Positions 1 through 6,528 are shown, counted from the stretch's first letter. The stretch: 9,422 nt of DNA from DATHWB01 sp040902855 (GCA_040902855.1 JBBDWN010000006.1:1-9422), one strand, 5' to 3'. Program-made: numbers and translations. Notes: generated from the sequence alone by a model not told the origin.

Positions 1-105
1 GGGGGGACAGGCCGGCCGCTTTGGGCCGGGCCAGGGGGGCCGTGAGCTCTGCGAGTGATTTGTCCCCCCTCGGCCGGAGGCCGTTTGGGGGGACAGGCCG
101 GTGGT
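1..105. repeat. GC-rich intergenic repeat block with terminal 15-bp direct repeats
   Basis: No gene is seen here. The 15-mer GGGGGGACAGGCCGG occurs at 1-15 and again at 87-101, a spacing of 86 bases. Between the copies lie the 10-mer AGGGGGGCCG (33-42), shared with the blocks near 2912 and 6548 (the latter inverted), and a GTGAGCTCTGCGAGTGA stretch. That stretch resembles the GAGCGNAGCGA stretches at 2921-2939 and 9273-9283. The right half folds into the nested hairpin at 61-95. Because the window begins exactly in one copy of the direct repeat, the block probably continues to the left. It looks like a dispersed intergenic palindromic element that doubles as the 3' boundary of the hydrolase gene. 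Family membership is judged by eye only. Confidence 0.55.
61..95 (-). terminator. Nested hairpin downstream of the hydrolase gene
   Basis: The outer stem is TGTCCCCCC (61-69) pairing with GGGGGGACA (87-95), nine perfect pairs. Inside it the inner stem CGGCC (71-75) pairs with GGCCG (79-83) around a GGA loop. It starts about 11 bases past the hydrolase stop. There is no T-run after the stem on the minus strand, as is common for high-GC actinobacterial terminators, so intrinsic termination is inferred, not shown. Confidence 0.5.
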
Positions 106-978
106 TCAGGAGGAGCCGAAATGCTCCACGATGCGGCCAGTGAGTTCCGGATCGAGCTCCGGCGGCAGGTCGTGGCCCATGCCGGGGACGATCCACAGTT
201 CGGCGTCGGGGATTGCGTCGGCCGTGGCGATTCCGCCGGAGGGGTCGATCAGCGGGTCTTTCTCACCGTGGATCACGAGGGCGGGGACCGTGATGCCCTT
301 CAGGTCCGCGGTGCGGTCGCCGGTGGCGAGGATGGCGGCAAGCTGACGTCCGGTGCCCTCCGGGTAGACGACCCGGTCGAGATTGCGGGCGGCCGTCTCC
401 CGGGCACGGGCCTCGTCGAAGTAGTCGCCCCAGGCGAGCCGGGCGTAGTCGACCGTCGATTGGATGGCCGCCTGGCGCTCGGTGGGGGGAGCGGTGAACA
501 GCGCCTCGGTCATCTCCGGGGTCGCCCGGCCGACTTCGGGGTTGCCGGTGCTCGACATGATCGATGTCAGCGTCAGGATTCGGTCCGGGTGGCGGGCGGC
601 GGCGACCTGAGCGATGTATCCACCCATCGACACGCCGAGGATATGGGCGTGTTCGATGCCGAGCGCATCGAGGAGGCCAACGGCATCATCTGCCATCTCC
701 GAGAGCAGATACGGAACGTCAGGTTTTTCGCCGGCGGCGATCGCTTCGACGACCCGCATGACGCTCACCCTGGCGTCGTCGAAGTGCTGGGAGTAGCCCG
801 AGTCGCGGTTCTCGAACAGGATCACCTGGAACCCGGCATCGACGATCGGGTCGACGAAGCCCGGGCGCCAGTAGACGATCTGGCTTCCCAGCCCGGAGAC
901 GAAGAGGACGGGGGGATCGTTTTCCGACCCGAACCGCTCGTAGTAGATCTTCGTCCCGTTGGCCGTGAGTTCTGGCAT
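106..978 (-). CDS. Alpha/beta-fold hydrolase
   Basis: A 290-residue soluble alpha/beta hydrolase, probably an esterase-type enzyme; the substrate cannot be read from the sequence. The catalytic triad is visible: nucleophile elbow G-V-S-M-G with Ser117, acid Asp241 in GEKDPLID, and His269 in GMGHDLP. The segment ENRDSGYS (56-63) follows strand 4 as in the RdmC/aclacinomycin-methylesterase-like branch, where the usual form is close to FDNRDxGxS. The oxyanion region is near SGLG (28-31). The length is normal and there is no signal peptide. The ATG at 978 is preceded by TAGGCT and seven bases, with no Shine-Dalgarno, suggesting a leaderless transcript. The gene is divergent from ctaB and is followed by the hairpin at 61-95. 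Family assignment is secure; the specific reaction is unknown. Confidence 0.9.
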   Translation of the reverse strand: MPELTANGTKIYYERFGSENDPPVLFVSGLGSQIVYWRPGFVDPIVDAGFQVILFENRDSGYSQHFDDARVSVMRVVEAIAAGEKPDVPYLLSEMADDAVGLLDALGIEHAHILGVSMGGYIAQVAAARHPDRILTLTSIMSSTGNPEVGRATPEMTEALFTAPPTERQAAIQSTVDYARLAWGDYFDEARARETAARNLDRVVYPEGTGRQLAAILATGDRTADLKGITVPALVIHGEKDPLIDPSGGIATADAIPDAELWIVPGMGHDLPPELDPELTGRIVEHFGSS

Positions 979-985
979 GGCGGCG

Positions 986-991
986 AGCCTA
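986..991 (-). promoter_or_regulatory. Predicted -10 box of the hydrolase gene (leaderless)
   Basis: On the minus strand TAGGCT is followed by CGCCGCC and then the ATG at 978. TANNNT seven bases before the start places the transcription start at or next to the A of ATG. I see no convincing -35 hexamer and no Shine-Dalgarno. Confidence 0.45.
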
Positions 992-1023
992 TCCGCTCCG
1001 GAAAGTCATCCCACACCGGCCGG

Positions 1024-1029
1024 TAGGCT
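1024..1029 (+). promoter_or_regulatory. Predicted -10 box of ctaB
   Basis: TAGGCT lies nine bases before the ATG at 1039, in a 60-base divergent gap whose other -10 (986-991, minus strand) is the same hexamer. There is no purine-rich Shine-Dalgarno, only GGCCGGGCT, so a leaderless or near-leaderless message is inferred. Confidence 0.4.
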
Positions 1030-1038
1030 GGCCGGGCT

Positions 1039-1929
1039 ATGGGAGCCGCCGTCACCACCCCTGCGCCGACCAGCGGTTTGCGCCATCTGATCGGGCCGTA
1101 CGTGGCGCTGATGAAGCCGCGGATCATCGAACTGTTGCTGATCACCACCGTCCCGGCCATGGTGCTGGCCGCCCGTGGATGGCCCGGCACCTGGCTCGTT
1201 GCAGCGACCCTCATCGGCGGCACCTTGTCCGCCGGCGGCGCCAACGCCCTCAACAACTTCTACGACCGCGACATCGACGAGGTCATGAAGCGGACGTCGA
1301 AGCGTCCTCTGCCGAACCATCTCATCGACCCGATCCGGGCTCGCAACTTCGGCTGGGCGCTGGGTGTCGCCGGGTTCGTGGTGTTGTGGTCGACGTCGAA
1401 CCTGCTGGCGGCGGCGCTGTCCACCGCAGCGCTCCTGTTCTATGTCTACGTCTACACCCTGCGGTTGAAGCGCACGACATCCCAGAACATCGTGATCGGG
1501 GGTGCGGCCGGCGCGGCCCCGGTGCTGGTCGGATGGGCTGCGGTGACAGGCGGTCTGGCGACCCCGGCCTGGGCGATGTTCGCGGTGGTCTTCGCCTGGA
1601 CCCCGCCGCATTTCTGGGCGCTGGCCGTTCGCTACCGCGACGATTACGCCGCGGCGGGTGTCCCGATGCTCCCGGTGGTGACGTCGATCGAGTCGACCAC
1701 CCGTCAGATGGCGCTGTATGCGGGCATCACGGTGCTGTTCTCGCTGGCGCTGGTTCCGTTGGCGGACCTCGGCTGGCTGTACCTGATCACCGCCGTCGTC
1801 GCCGGCGCGATCTTCATGCTCGAATCCGTCCGGGTGATGTTCAAACCCGAACGGGCGATGAAACTCTTCACGTACTCGACCGCCTACCTCACTGTCCTCT
1901 TCGCCGCCCTGCTCGTCGACGCTCTCTGA
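1039..1929 (+). CDS. ctaB: Heme O synthase (protoheme IX farnesyltransferase)
   Basis: A 296-residue integral membrane prenyltransferase of the UbiA superfamily (CtaB/Cox10). It transfers the farnesyl group of farnesyl diphosphate to heme b, giving heme O for heme-copper terminal oxidases. Family marks in order: YVALMKPRIIELLLITTVPA near the N-terminus (21-40); the first Asp-rich motif LNNFYDRDIDEVMKRT (71-86) with Asp76, Asp78 and Asp80 for Mg-diphosphate binding; the YTLRLKRTTSQNIVIGG loop (139-155); WTPPHFWALA (187-196); and the second Asp motif YRDDYAAAGVPMLPV (199-213). Hydrophobic stretches consistent with about eight or nine membrane helices alternate with these loops. The length is typical. 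The gene stands without cox structural genes in view and is followed by a hairpin and lgt in the same direction, 61 bases apart. Identification is strong. Confidence 0.96.
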   Translation: MGAAVTTPAPTSGLRHLIGPYVALMKPRIIELLLITTVPAMVLAARGWPGTWLVAATLIGGTLSAGGANALNNFYDRDIDEVMKRTSKRPLPNHLIDPIRARNFGWALGVAGFVVLWSTSNLLAAALSTAALLFYVYVYTLRLKRTTSQNIVIGGAAGAAPVLVGWAAVTGGLATPAWAMFAVVFAWTPPHFWALAVRYRDDYAAAGVPMLPVVTSIESTTRQMALYAGITVLFSLALVPLADLGWLYLITAVVAGAIFMLESVRVMFKPERAMKLFTYSTAYLTVLFAALLVDAL

Positions 1930-1938
1930 TACGGCGTT

Positions 1939-1954
1939 CGCTCAGGGGTGAGCG
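1939..1954 (+). terminator. Hairpin after ctaB
   Basis: CGCTCA (1939-1944) pairs with TGAGCG (1949-1954) around a GGGG loop, ten bases past the ctaB stop. No T-run follows. It lies upstream of the predicted lgt promoter and could reduce read-through between the two genes. Confidence 0.35.
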
Positions 1955-1955
1955 G

Positions 1956-1983
1956 TCGAACAGTCCTGCTCAGGCTCTACCCT
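1956..1983 (+). promoter_or_regulatory. Predicted promoter of lgt
   Basis: A -10-like TACCCT (1978-1983) is followed by seven bases (TGCCACC) and the GTG at 1991. A weak -35-like TCGAAC (1956-1961) lies 16 bases upstream of it. No Shine-Dalgarno precedes the GTG. The identical hexamer and spacing occur before the GTG of hrpB. Confidence 0.4.
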
Positions 1984-1990
1984 TGCCACC

Positions 1991-2863
1991 GTGCTCTCCG
2001 TCATCGCCTATCCGCCGATCCCGCTCTTCGAGCTCGGGCCTCTCACCCTGTCGCTGCATGGGTTGTTCGCTGCTCTCGGGTTCATCGCCGGTGCGGTCTA
2101 CACCACTCGAACGCTCGAGCGGCGTGGGTTTTCCGGGGAGGCATATCAGTCGGTGCTGTCTTGGGCCCTGGTCGGTTCGCTGCTCGGCGCTCGGTATCTG
2201 ACGACGCCCGCCGCCCTCATCGACGGTGTTCCCTTCCTCACCGCGATGAACCCGGTCAGCGGCAGTTTCTCGATTATGGGCGGGTTCGCCGGGGGGATCC
2301 TGGTGGGTTGGTGGCGCATGCGGAAGATGGGCCTGGCCCGTCTTCCCACCTTCGACAACGCCACCTACGGCCTGGCGATCGGCACCATCGTCGGCCGGAT
2401 CGGCGACCTGGCGATCGTCGAGCATCTCGGCAGCGCCACCACCCTCCCGTGGGGGTATGGCATCAAGCCCGGATACGACGTGGCTCCGATGCACAACGGT
2501 CTCGAGTGCTCCGGCACGGCGTTGGGCACCGAGTTCTGCGGTGTCTATCACCATGTCGCCCTCTACGACATGATCGGCGCCGTCATCCTGTTCTTCGTGT
2601 TGTCGCAGGTGCAGCGTCGCTTCCGCCTGCACTACGGACAGCTCTTCTCCTTCTGGGTCGTCTGGTACGGGACGCAGCGTTTCATCCTCGACTTCCTCCG
2701 TTTCGGCAGCGGCGACCGGGAGCTCGGCGTCTTCACCTGGAATCAGGTGAGCGGGTTGGCAGCGGCGCTGCTGGGTGTCGGACTGTTCGTGTGGTTCGGC
2801 CGCCGCCAGCCGGAGGTTTCTGTCGTCAACGACGAGACGCGTCGGGAGCTCACCCCGGCCTGA
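1991..2863 (+). CDS. lgt: Prolipoprotein diacylglyceryl transferase (divergent Lgt)
   Basis: A 290-residue polytopic membrane protein of the Lgt family. Lgt moves diacylglycerol from phosphatidylglycerol to the lipobox cysteine of prolipoproteins. Visible Lgt blocks are GPLTLSLHGLFAALGF (16-31), SIMGGFAGGILVGWW (94-108), GRIGDLAIVEHLG (135-147), the HPTQLYE-equivalent HHVALYD (187-193) and RFILDFLR (230-237). Arg136, Glu144, Gly147 and Arg230 match E. coli Arg143, Glu151, Gly154 and Arg239. By eye alignment, E. coli Tyr26, Asn146 and Glu243 are replaced by His23, Asp139 and Asp234, and His103 by Met96. The fold and overall length are kept, so this is either a divergent working Lgt or a paralogue with changed activity. 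The GTG start is supported by the upstream TACCCT. The C-terminal tail (about 270-290) is hydrophilic. Confidence 0.88.
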   Translation: MLSVIAYPPIPLFELGPLTLSLHGLFAALGFIAGAVYTTRTLERRGFSGEAYQSVLSWALVGSLLGARYLTTPAALIDGVPFLTAMNPVSGSFSIMGGFAGGILVGWWRMRKMGLARLPTFDNATYGLAIGTIVGRIGDLAIVEHLGSATTLPWGYGIKPGYDVAPMHNGLECSGTALGTEFCGVYHHVALYDMIGAVILFFVLSQVQRRFRLHYGQLFSFWVVWYGTQRFILDFLRFGSGDRELGVFTWNQVSGLAAALLGVGLFVWFGRRQPEVSVVNDETRRELTPA

Positions 2864-2870
2864 ATTCAGA

Positions 2871-2895
2871 TCGGTCCCCTTCCTGGGGGGACCGA
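2871..2895 (+). terminator. Hairpin after lgt
   Basis: TCGGTCCCC (2871-2879) pairs with GGGGACCGA (2887-2895), nine perfect pairs with a seven-base loop, eight bases beyond the lgt stop. It overlaps by two bases the next hairpin (2893-2911), so the two may be alternative folds. Confidence 0.5.
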
Positions 2896-2942
2896 CGGAC
2901 CGAGTCCGTCGAGGGGGGCCGAGCGAGCGCAGCGAGGGAGTG
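2881..2942. repeat. GC-rich palindromic intergenic element between lgt and the VOC gene
   Basis: This element sits where lgt and the VOC gene converge. It contains GGGGGGACC (2885-2893), a perfect hairpin GACGGAC/GTCCGTC with a CGA loop (2893-2911 including the closing C-G pair), AGGGGGGCCG (2912-2921) and GAGCGAGCGCAGCGAGGGAG (2921-2940). The AGGGGGGCCG 10-mer and the GAGCG...GCGAG tail recur in the other repeat blocks. It probably acts as a bidirectional terminator for both genes. Repeat-family status needs genome-wide counting. Confidence 0.5.
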
Positions 2943-2946
2943 GTGG

Positions 2947-3363
2947 TCACCCGAGCAGCGTTCGCCCGTCTTCGGTCACGGTCCAGAACGGGTTGTGGGC
3001 GATCTCCCAGGGATGGCCGTCGGGGTCGAGGAAGGCCCCGGAGTAGCCGCCCCAGAACGTCTCGGCTCCTTCCCGCACGATGGTGGCTCCTGCCGCTCGC
3101 GCCTCGTCGATCACCTGGTCCACTTCCGCCTGGGTTCCGACGTTGTGGGCGAGGGTGACACCGCCCCAGCCTCCCGCGTCGGTCACGCCCGAGTCTTCGG
3201 CGAGCAATTCACGCGACCACAGGCCCACCACGATCCCGCCTGCCTGGAAGAACACGATGTCGTCCGGCCCGTCGGCTGCCTGCCAGCCCAGGGCTTCGTA
3301 GAACGCCTTGGCTCGCACCAGATCGGACACGCCGAGCGTCACCAGACTGATCCGTTGTTCCAT
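2947..3363 (-). CDS. VOC-fold protein (glyoxalase/bleomycin-resistance superfamily)
   Basis: A 138-residue protein with two beta-alpha-beta-beta-beta halves typical of the vicinal oxygen chelate superfamily. The first half opens with ISLVTLGVSDLVRAKAFYEA (5-24), the usual start of the fold. The second half contains GGVTLAHNV (67-75) and ends with FLDPDGHPWEIAHNP (111-125). His73 and Glu120 are the likely metal ligands of the second half; the first-half ligands are not obvious. Superfamily members include lyases, dioxygenases, epimerases and antibiotic-binding proteins, so no reaction is assigned. I chose the ATG at 3363, not the GTG one codon earlier, because GGAGGT (3374-3369 on the minus strand) lies five bases before the ATG but only two before the GTG. 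It converges with lgt and is divergent from the Phd/VapC pair. Confidence 0.88.
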   Translation of the reverse strand: MEQRISLVTLGVSDLVRAKAFYEALGWQAADGPDDIVFFQAGGIVVGLWSRELLAEDSGVTDAGGWGGVTLAHNVGTQAEVDQVIDEARAAGATIVREGAETFWGGYSGAFLDPDGHPWEIAHNPFWTVTEDGRTLLG

Positions 3364-3368
3364 CACGC

Positions 3369-3374
3369 ACCTCC
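3369..3374 (-). promoter_or_regulatory. Shine-Dalgarno site of the VOC gene
   Basis: On the minus strand GGAGGT is followed by GCGTG and the ATG at 3363. This is the only textbook Shine-Dalgarno I find before a gene in the window. It decides the start in favour of the second of two adjacent candidate codons. Confidence 0.7.
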
Positions 3375-3413
3375 GCTCGGGATTGTGCCGGACGGGTCGG
3401 ACATCTTCTCCTC

Positions 3414-3442
3414 ATCCGAAGAATCGGATAATCTGATTAGAT
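3414..3442 (+). promoter_or_regulatory. Promoter and putative operator of the toxin-antitoxin pair
   Basis: Two small palindromes overlap the likely promoter and start codon: ATCCGA (3414-3419) with TCGGAT (3424-3429) around AGAA, and ATCT (3431-3434) with AGAT (3439-3442) around GATT. A -10-like GATAAT (3427-3432) or TAATCT (3429-3434) ends six to eight bases before the ATG at 3441, so the message is probably leaderless. Phd-family antitoxins commonly repress their own promoter by binding such palindromes. The stretch is AT-rich for this window. Confidence 0.5.
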
Positions 3443-3677
3443 GCCAGAAGTCACTGCAACCGAAGCCGCTCGCCACCTTTCCGATCTGCTCGATGCAGTC
3501 GAGCATGAGGGGGAAGCGTTTACGATCGTCCGGCGAGGGAAGGCTGTTGCCCTCATTCAGCCAGTTCTGCAGGCCAACGGAGCAAAGGTCAAGGCTGCTC
3601 TCGCACTCCACCCCCCGGATTCGCGCTGGATCGAAGAGATCAGGGCGGTGCGTGACTTGCTCGACTTCGACGAGTGA
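3441..3677 (+). CDS. Type II antitoxin, Phd/YefM family
   Basis: A 78-residue antitoxin. Residues 3-41 (starting EVTATEAARHLSDLLDAVE and ending VRRGKAVALIQP) match the Phd/YefM N-terminal DNA-binding and dimerisation domain. The acidic C-terminal part, DSRWIEEIRAVRDLLDFDE (60-78), is the expected toxin-neutralising tail. It should bind and inhibit the PIN-domain toxin encoded next and repress the shared promoter. The ATG at 3441 has no Shine-Dalgarno but follows a -10-like box at leaderless spacing. The stop overlaps the toxin start by four bases (GTGA), a typical translational coupling. Pairing of a Phd-fold antitoxin with a PIN toxin is common, and such antitoxins are often annotated VapB. 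Confidence 0.88.
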   Translation: MPEVTATEAARHLSDLLDAVEHEGEAFTIVRRGKAVALIQPVLQANGAKVKAALALHPPDSRWIEEIRAVRDLLDFDE

Positions 3678-4075
3678 GACGCATCCTTCTCGACACCACT
3701 TTCCTGGTCGACTCGATGCGAGACCCGGCCCGGGTGGACGATCTGATCTTGGACACTGATGATGTGGCCATGGCCGCAGTGACCGTCGCCGAACTTCTCG
3801 TTGGCGTTGTGCTGGGGCCGGATTCGGAGCGGGAAGCCAGGAGGGCAGCGATCGAGGAGGCGATGTCTGCGATCCCTGTCGTGAACTATGACCTTGTCGC
3901 CGCTTCGCACCATGCCGAACTGATGGCAGCCACCAGACGTTTTGGGCGACCGAGAGGCGGGCACGATCTGATCATCGCGGCCACGGCGAGAGCCTCCGGA
4001 CGTACGGTGCTGTCGTCCGACGGTGCCGCCTTTGGCGGGCTCCCAGGCGTCGCATCCGTGATCTACTCACGCTGA
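3674..4075 (+). CDS. Type II toxin, PIN-domain ribonuclease (VapC-like)
   Basis: A 133-residue PIN-domain protein, expected to be an Mg-dependent RNase toxin of the VapC type. The acidic active-site residues are all present: Asp7 in LLDTTFLVD (5-13), Glu40 in VAELLVG, Asp98 in GGHDLIIAATA, and Asp116 in TVLSSDGAAF. The GTG start overlaps the antitoxin TGA by four bases, so the two proteins are made from one message with the antitoxin first. The target RNA (tRNA or rRNA in known VapCs) cannot be predicted. The gene is full length with no sign of decay. It ends 20 bases before hrpB, so read-through into hrpB is possible, although hrpB has its own -10-like box. Confidence 0.88.
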   Translation: MRRILLDTTFLVDSMRDPARVDDLILDTDDVAMAAVTVAELLVGVVLGPDSEREARRAAIEEAMSAIPVVNYDLVAASHHAELMAATRRFGRPRGGHDLIIAATARASGRTVLSSDGAAFGGLPGVASVIYSR

Positions 4076-4082
4076 ATCGTCA

Positions 4083-4088
4083 TACCCT
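4083..4088 (+). promoter_or_regulatory. Predicted -10 box of hrpB
   Basis: TACCCT is followed by CGCCGGT and the GTG at 4096. This repeats the hexamer, seven-base spacing and GTG start seen at lgt. It begins only seven bases past the vapC stop, and no clear -35 or Shine-Dalgarno is visible. Confidence 0.4.
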
Positions 4089-4095
4089 CGCCGGT

Positions 4096-6513
4096 GTGAA
4101 CCTTCCTGACACCGGACTGCCGGTCGAGGCCTCGATCCCTGGACTGCGTGCCGCGCTCCGTGAGCGGACGGCGGCGGTGCTGGTCGCACCTCCCGGTTCG
4201 GGGAAGACGACGGTGGTGCCGTTGCGGCTGTTGGACGAGCCGTGGCGGGAAGGGCGGAAGATCGTGGTGCTGGAACCTCGCCGTCTCGCCACCCGCGCCG
4301 CCGCCCGGCGGATGGCCAGCCTGCTGGGCGAGTCGGTGGGCGAAACCGTCGGCTACGTCACCCGCACCGACCGTCAGACCGGGCCGAACGTCGCCATCGA
4401 AGTGGTGACCGAAGGCGTTCTCACTCGCCGACTGCAGACCGACCCGGGGCTGATGGACACCGCCGCCGTGGTCTTCGACGAGATTCACGAACGGAATCTG
4501 CAGACCGATCTCGGTCTGGCGCTGGCCCTGCACGCCAAGGGGCTGTTCCGTCCCGACCTGCGGCTGCTGGCGATGTCGGCCACCGTCCAGGCCGACCGCA
4601 TCGCCGGGATCTTCGACGGGCCCGTGATCTCCTCCGAGGCCCGCACCTTCCCGGTCGACATCCGCTACAAGCCCGGACCCCGCAAGATGTGGATCGAGGA
4701 TCATGCAGCATCCGTCATCCGCGAGGCGTTGCGGACCGACGAGGGCGACATCCTCTGTTTCCTCCCAGGTTTCGCCCAGATCGACCGGGTGGCCCGCAGC
4801 CTGGACGGGATCGACGCCGAATGCCACCGCCTGCACGGCAGCCTCCCCCTCGACGAACAGGACCGGGCGATCACACCAGGACCGGGACGAAAGGTGGTGC
4901 TGTCCACCGACATCGCCGAGTCGAGCCTGACGGTGGAGGGGGTGTCGATCGTGGTCGACTCCGGCCTGGCCCGCACTCCCCGCTTCGACGCCCGCACCGG
5001 GATGACCCGGCTGACCACCATCGGCGTCTCCAAGGCATCCGCCGACCAACGGGCGGGCCGCGCCGGACGGCTCGGTCCGGGCGTGGCGTACCGGCTGTGG
5101 TCGAAGATGGAACACGCCGCCCGCCGCCCCGACATCGAACCCGAGATTCTCAGTGTCGACCTGGCCGGCTTCCTGTTGGACCTGCTGCATTTCGGAGTCG
5201 ACGACCCGTCCACTCTCACCTGGCTCGACCCGCCACCCGAGCGTGCCGTCGCCGAGGCCGTGGACCTGCTCGTCGCCCTCGGTGCGATCGACGCCGACCG
5301 TCGGCTCACCGATGTCGGTCGCACGATGGCCACGTTGCCGCTTCATCCCCGCCTGGCACGGATGGTGGCCGACGCCGGAGTTGACGGATGGACGGCGTGT
5401 CTGCTGGCGGCACTCCTCGATGACCGGGACGTGTTCGGTGGACCGTTGGACGAGCGGCCGGTAGATCTGGCGTTACGGGTGAAGGCGGTGGTCGACGGCG
5501 ACCGCCGGGCCGACCGACGGGGGGCGGACCGGGTGCGCCGCACCGCCGAGGATCTGGCTCGCCGGGCCGGGATCTCGGAAGGCCCGGTGCGGACCGAACG
5601 GGTCGGTCCGCTGCTGGCTCATGCCTTCCCCGATCGGCTGGCGATCAGGCGGGGAAGCCCCGGCCGGTTCCAGTTGCGGCTGGGTGCCACCGCCTGGGTG
5701 CCGAACACCGACCCGCTTGCTCCCGAACAGTTCCTGGTGGCGGCTGACCTGGACGGCAAGCGCAAAGACGCCCGCATCCGGCTGGCGGCTGCCATCGACC
5801 CGGAGGACGTGACCTTCGCCTTCGCCGATCAGGTCGACGAGCGCACGGAACTGGCGTGGGAGGGGAACCGGATCGTGGAGCGGTTCGAGCGGAAGTTGGG
5901 AGGCATCGTCCTCGAATCTTTCGAACGCCGCGCCCGTCCCGACGACCGCACCAGGGCGATGATCTTGGAGCGGATCGGCTCCGATCCCCGGACGCTCGAC
6001 TGGAGCGATCCGGCGAGGTCGTTCGTCGAACGCATCGGGTTTCTGCATCGTTCCGATCCGGATTCCTGGCCGGAGTGGACGGTCGAGACGCTGGCTGCCG
6101 ACCCCGAGCCGTGGCTGGCCGGTTGGATCACCGGGGCCACCAGTCTGGAGGAGGTACGGGAAGTCGATCTGCTCACCGTGCTGCGCACCACCCTCGGCCA
6201 CGACAAGGCCGCTCGCGCCGACCGGGAGGCTCCGGTGCGGATGACGTTGCCGTCGGGCCGGGAGGTGAAGGTCGACTACTCGGGGGAGCGTCCCAGCGTC
6301 GCCGTTCGGGTCCAGGAGTTCTACGGGTCGACGCTCACCCCGCAGGTGGCGGGTCGTCCGCTGGTACTCGAACTGCTGTCGCCCGCCAACCGCCCCATCC
6401 AGATCACCGACGACCTCGCCGGCTTCTGGAAGGGGAGCTGGTCCGAAGTCCGCAAAGACATGGCCGGCCGCTACCCCAAACACAACTGGCCAGAAGACCC
6501 CAGCACCGCGTAG
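4096..6513 (+). CDS. hrpB: ATP-dependent RNA helicase HrpB
   Basis: An 805-residue DEAH-family helicase of full length for HrpB. Motifs in order: I APPGSGKTT (31-39); Ia LEPRRLATRAA (59-69); Ib TEGVLTRRL (105-113); II DEIHER (128-133); III SAT (161-163); V VVLSTDIAESSLTVEGV (267-283); VI QRAGRAGR (318-325). A winged-helix/ratchet-like region follows (about 345-450). The C-terminal HrpB-specific domain ends with the family signature GRYPKHNWPEDP (791-802), close to the end of the protein. HrpB proteins are cytoplasmic RNA-dependent ATPases whose physiological substrate is poorly defined; the paralogue HrpA acts on stalled ribosomes. The GTG start fits the upstream TACCCT at leaderless spacing. 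The coding sequence has the high third-position GC of a resident core gene. It converges with the RelE-like gene across the hairpins at 6529-6576. Confidence 0.95.
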   Translation: MNLPDTGLPVEASIPGLRAALRERTAAVLVAPPGSGKTTVVPLRLLDEPWREGRKIVVLEPRRLATRAAARRMASLLGESVGETVGYVTRTDRQTGPNVAIEVVTEGVLTRRLQTDPGLMDTAAVVFDEIHERNLQTDLGLALALHAKGLFRPDLRLLAMSATVQADRIAGIFDGPVISSEARTFPVDIRYKPGPRKMWIEDHAASVIREALRTDEGDILCFLPGFAQIDRVARSLDGIDAECHRLHGSLPLDEQDRAITPGPGRKVVLSTDIAESSLTVEGVSIVVDSGLARTPRFDARTGMTRLTTIGVSKASADQRAGRAGRLGPGVAYRLWSKMEHAARRPDIEPEILSVDLAGFLLDLLHFGVDDPSTLTWLDPPPERAVAEAVDLLVALGAIDADRRLTDVGRTMATLPLHPRLARMVADAGVDGWTACLLAALLDDRDVFGGPLDERPVDLALRVKAVVDGDRRADRRGADRVRRTAEDLARRAGISEGPVRTERVGPLLAHAFPDRLAIRRGSPGRFQLRLGATAWVPNTDPLAPEQFLVAADLDGKRKDARIRLAAAIDPEDVTFAFADQVDERTELAWEGNRIVERFERKLGGIVLESFERRARPDDRTRAMILERIGSDPRTLDWSDPARSFVERIGFLHRSDPDSWPEWTVETLAADPEPWLAGWITGATSLEEVREVDLLTVLRTTLGHDKAARADREAPVRMTLPSGREVKVDYSGERPSVAVRVQEFYGSTLTPQVAGRPLVLELLSPANRPIQITDDLAGFWKGSWSEVRKDMAGRYPKHNWPEDPSTA

Positions 6514-6528
6514 TCGGCATGCCCTGGG

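Noticed and set aside
1..105. CRISPR-like or tandem array because of the 15-bp direct repeat
   Set aside because: There are only two copies, the repeat is GC-homopolymeric, and the intervening sequence is itself palindromic; no cas gene is present.
55..1026. A 323-codon plus-strand frame opposite the hydrolase
   Set aside because: The minus strand carries a complete alpha/beta hydrolase with catalytic triad; the plus frame is a composition artefact.
1930..1990. Riboswitch or attenuator between ctaB and lgt
   Set aside because: The only structure is a six-pair hairpin next to the ctaB stop, and the lgt -10 box leaves no room for a leader RNA.
3364..3366. GTG start one codon upstream of the chosen VOC start
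   Set aside because: It is only two bases from the GGAGGT site, too close for normal initiation; the ATG at 3363 is five bases away.
1948..3759. A 603-codon plus-strand frame spanning lgt, the VOC gene and the antitoxin
   Set aside because: It overlaps three well-supported genes in other frames or strands, is Arg/Pro/His-rich, and has no recognisable domain.
4063..5346. A 427-codon open frame antisense to hrpB
   Set aside because: It lies wholly over the conserved helicase motifs of hrpB, reads as Gly/Arg/His/Asp-rich low-complexity protein with no family motif, and is the usual shadow of a high-GC gene.
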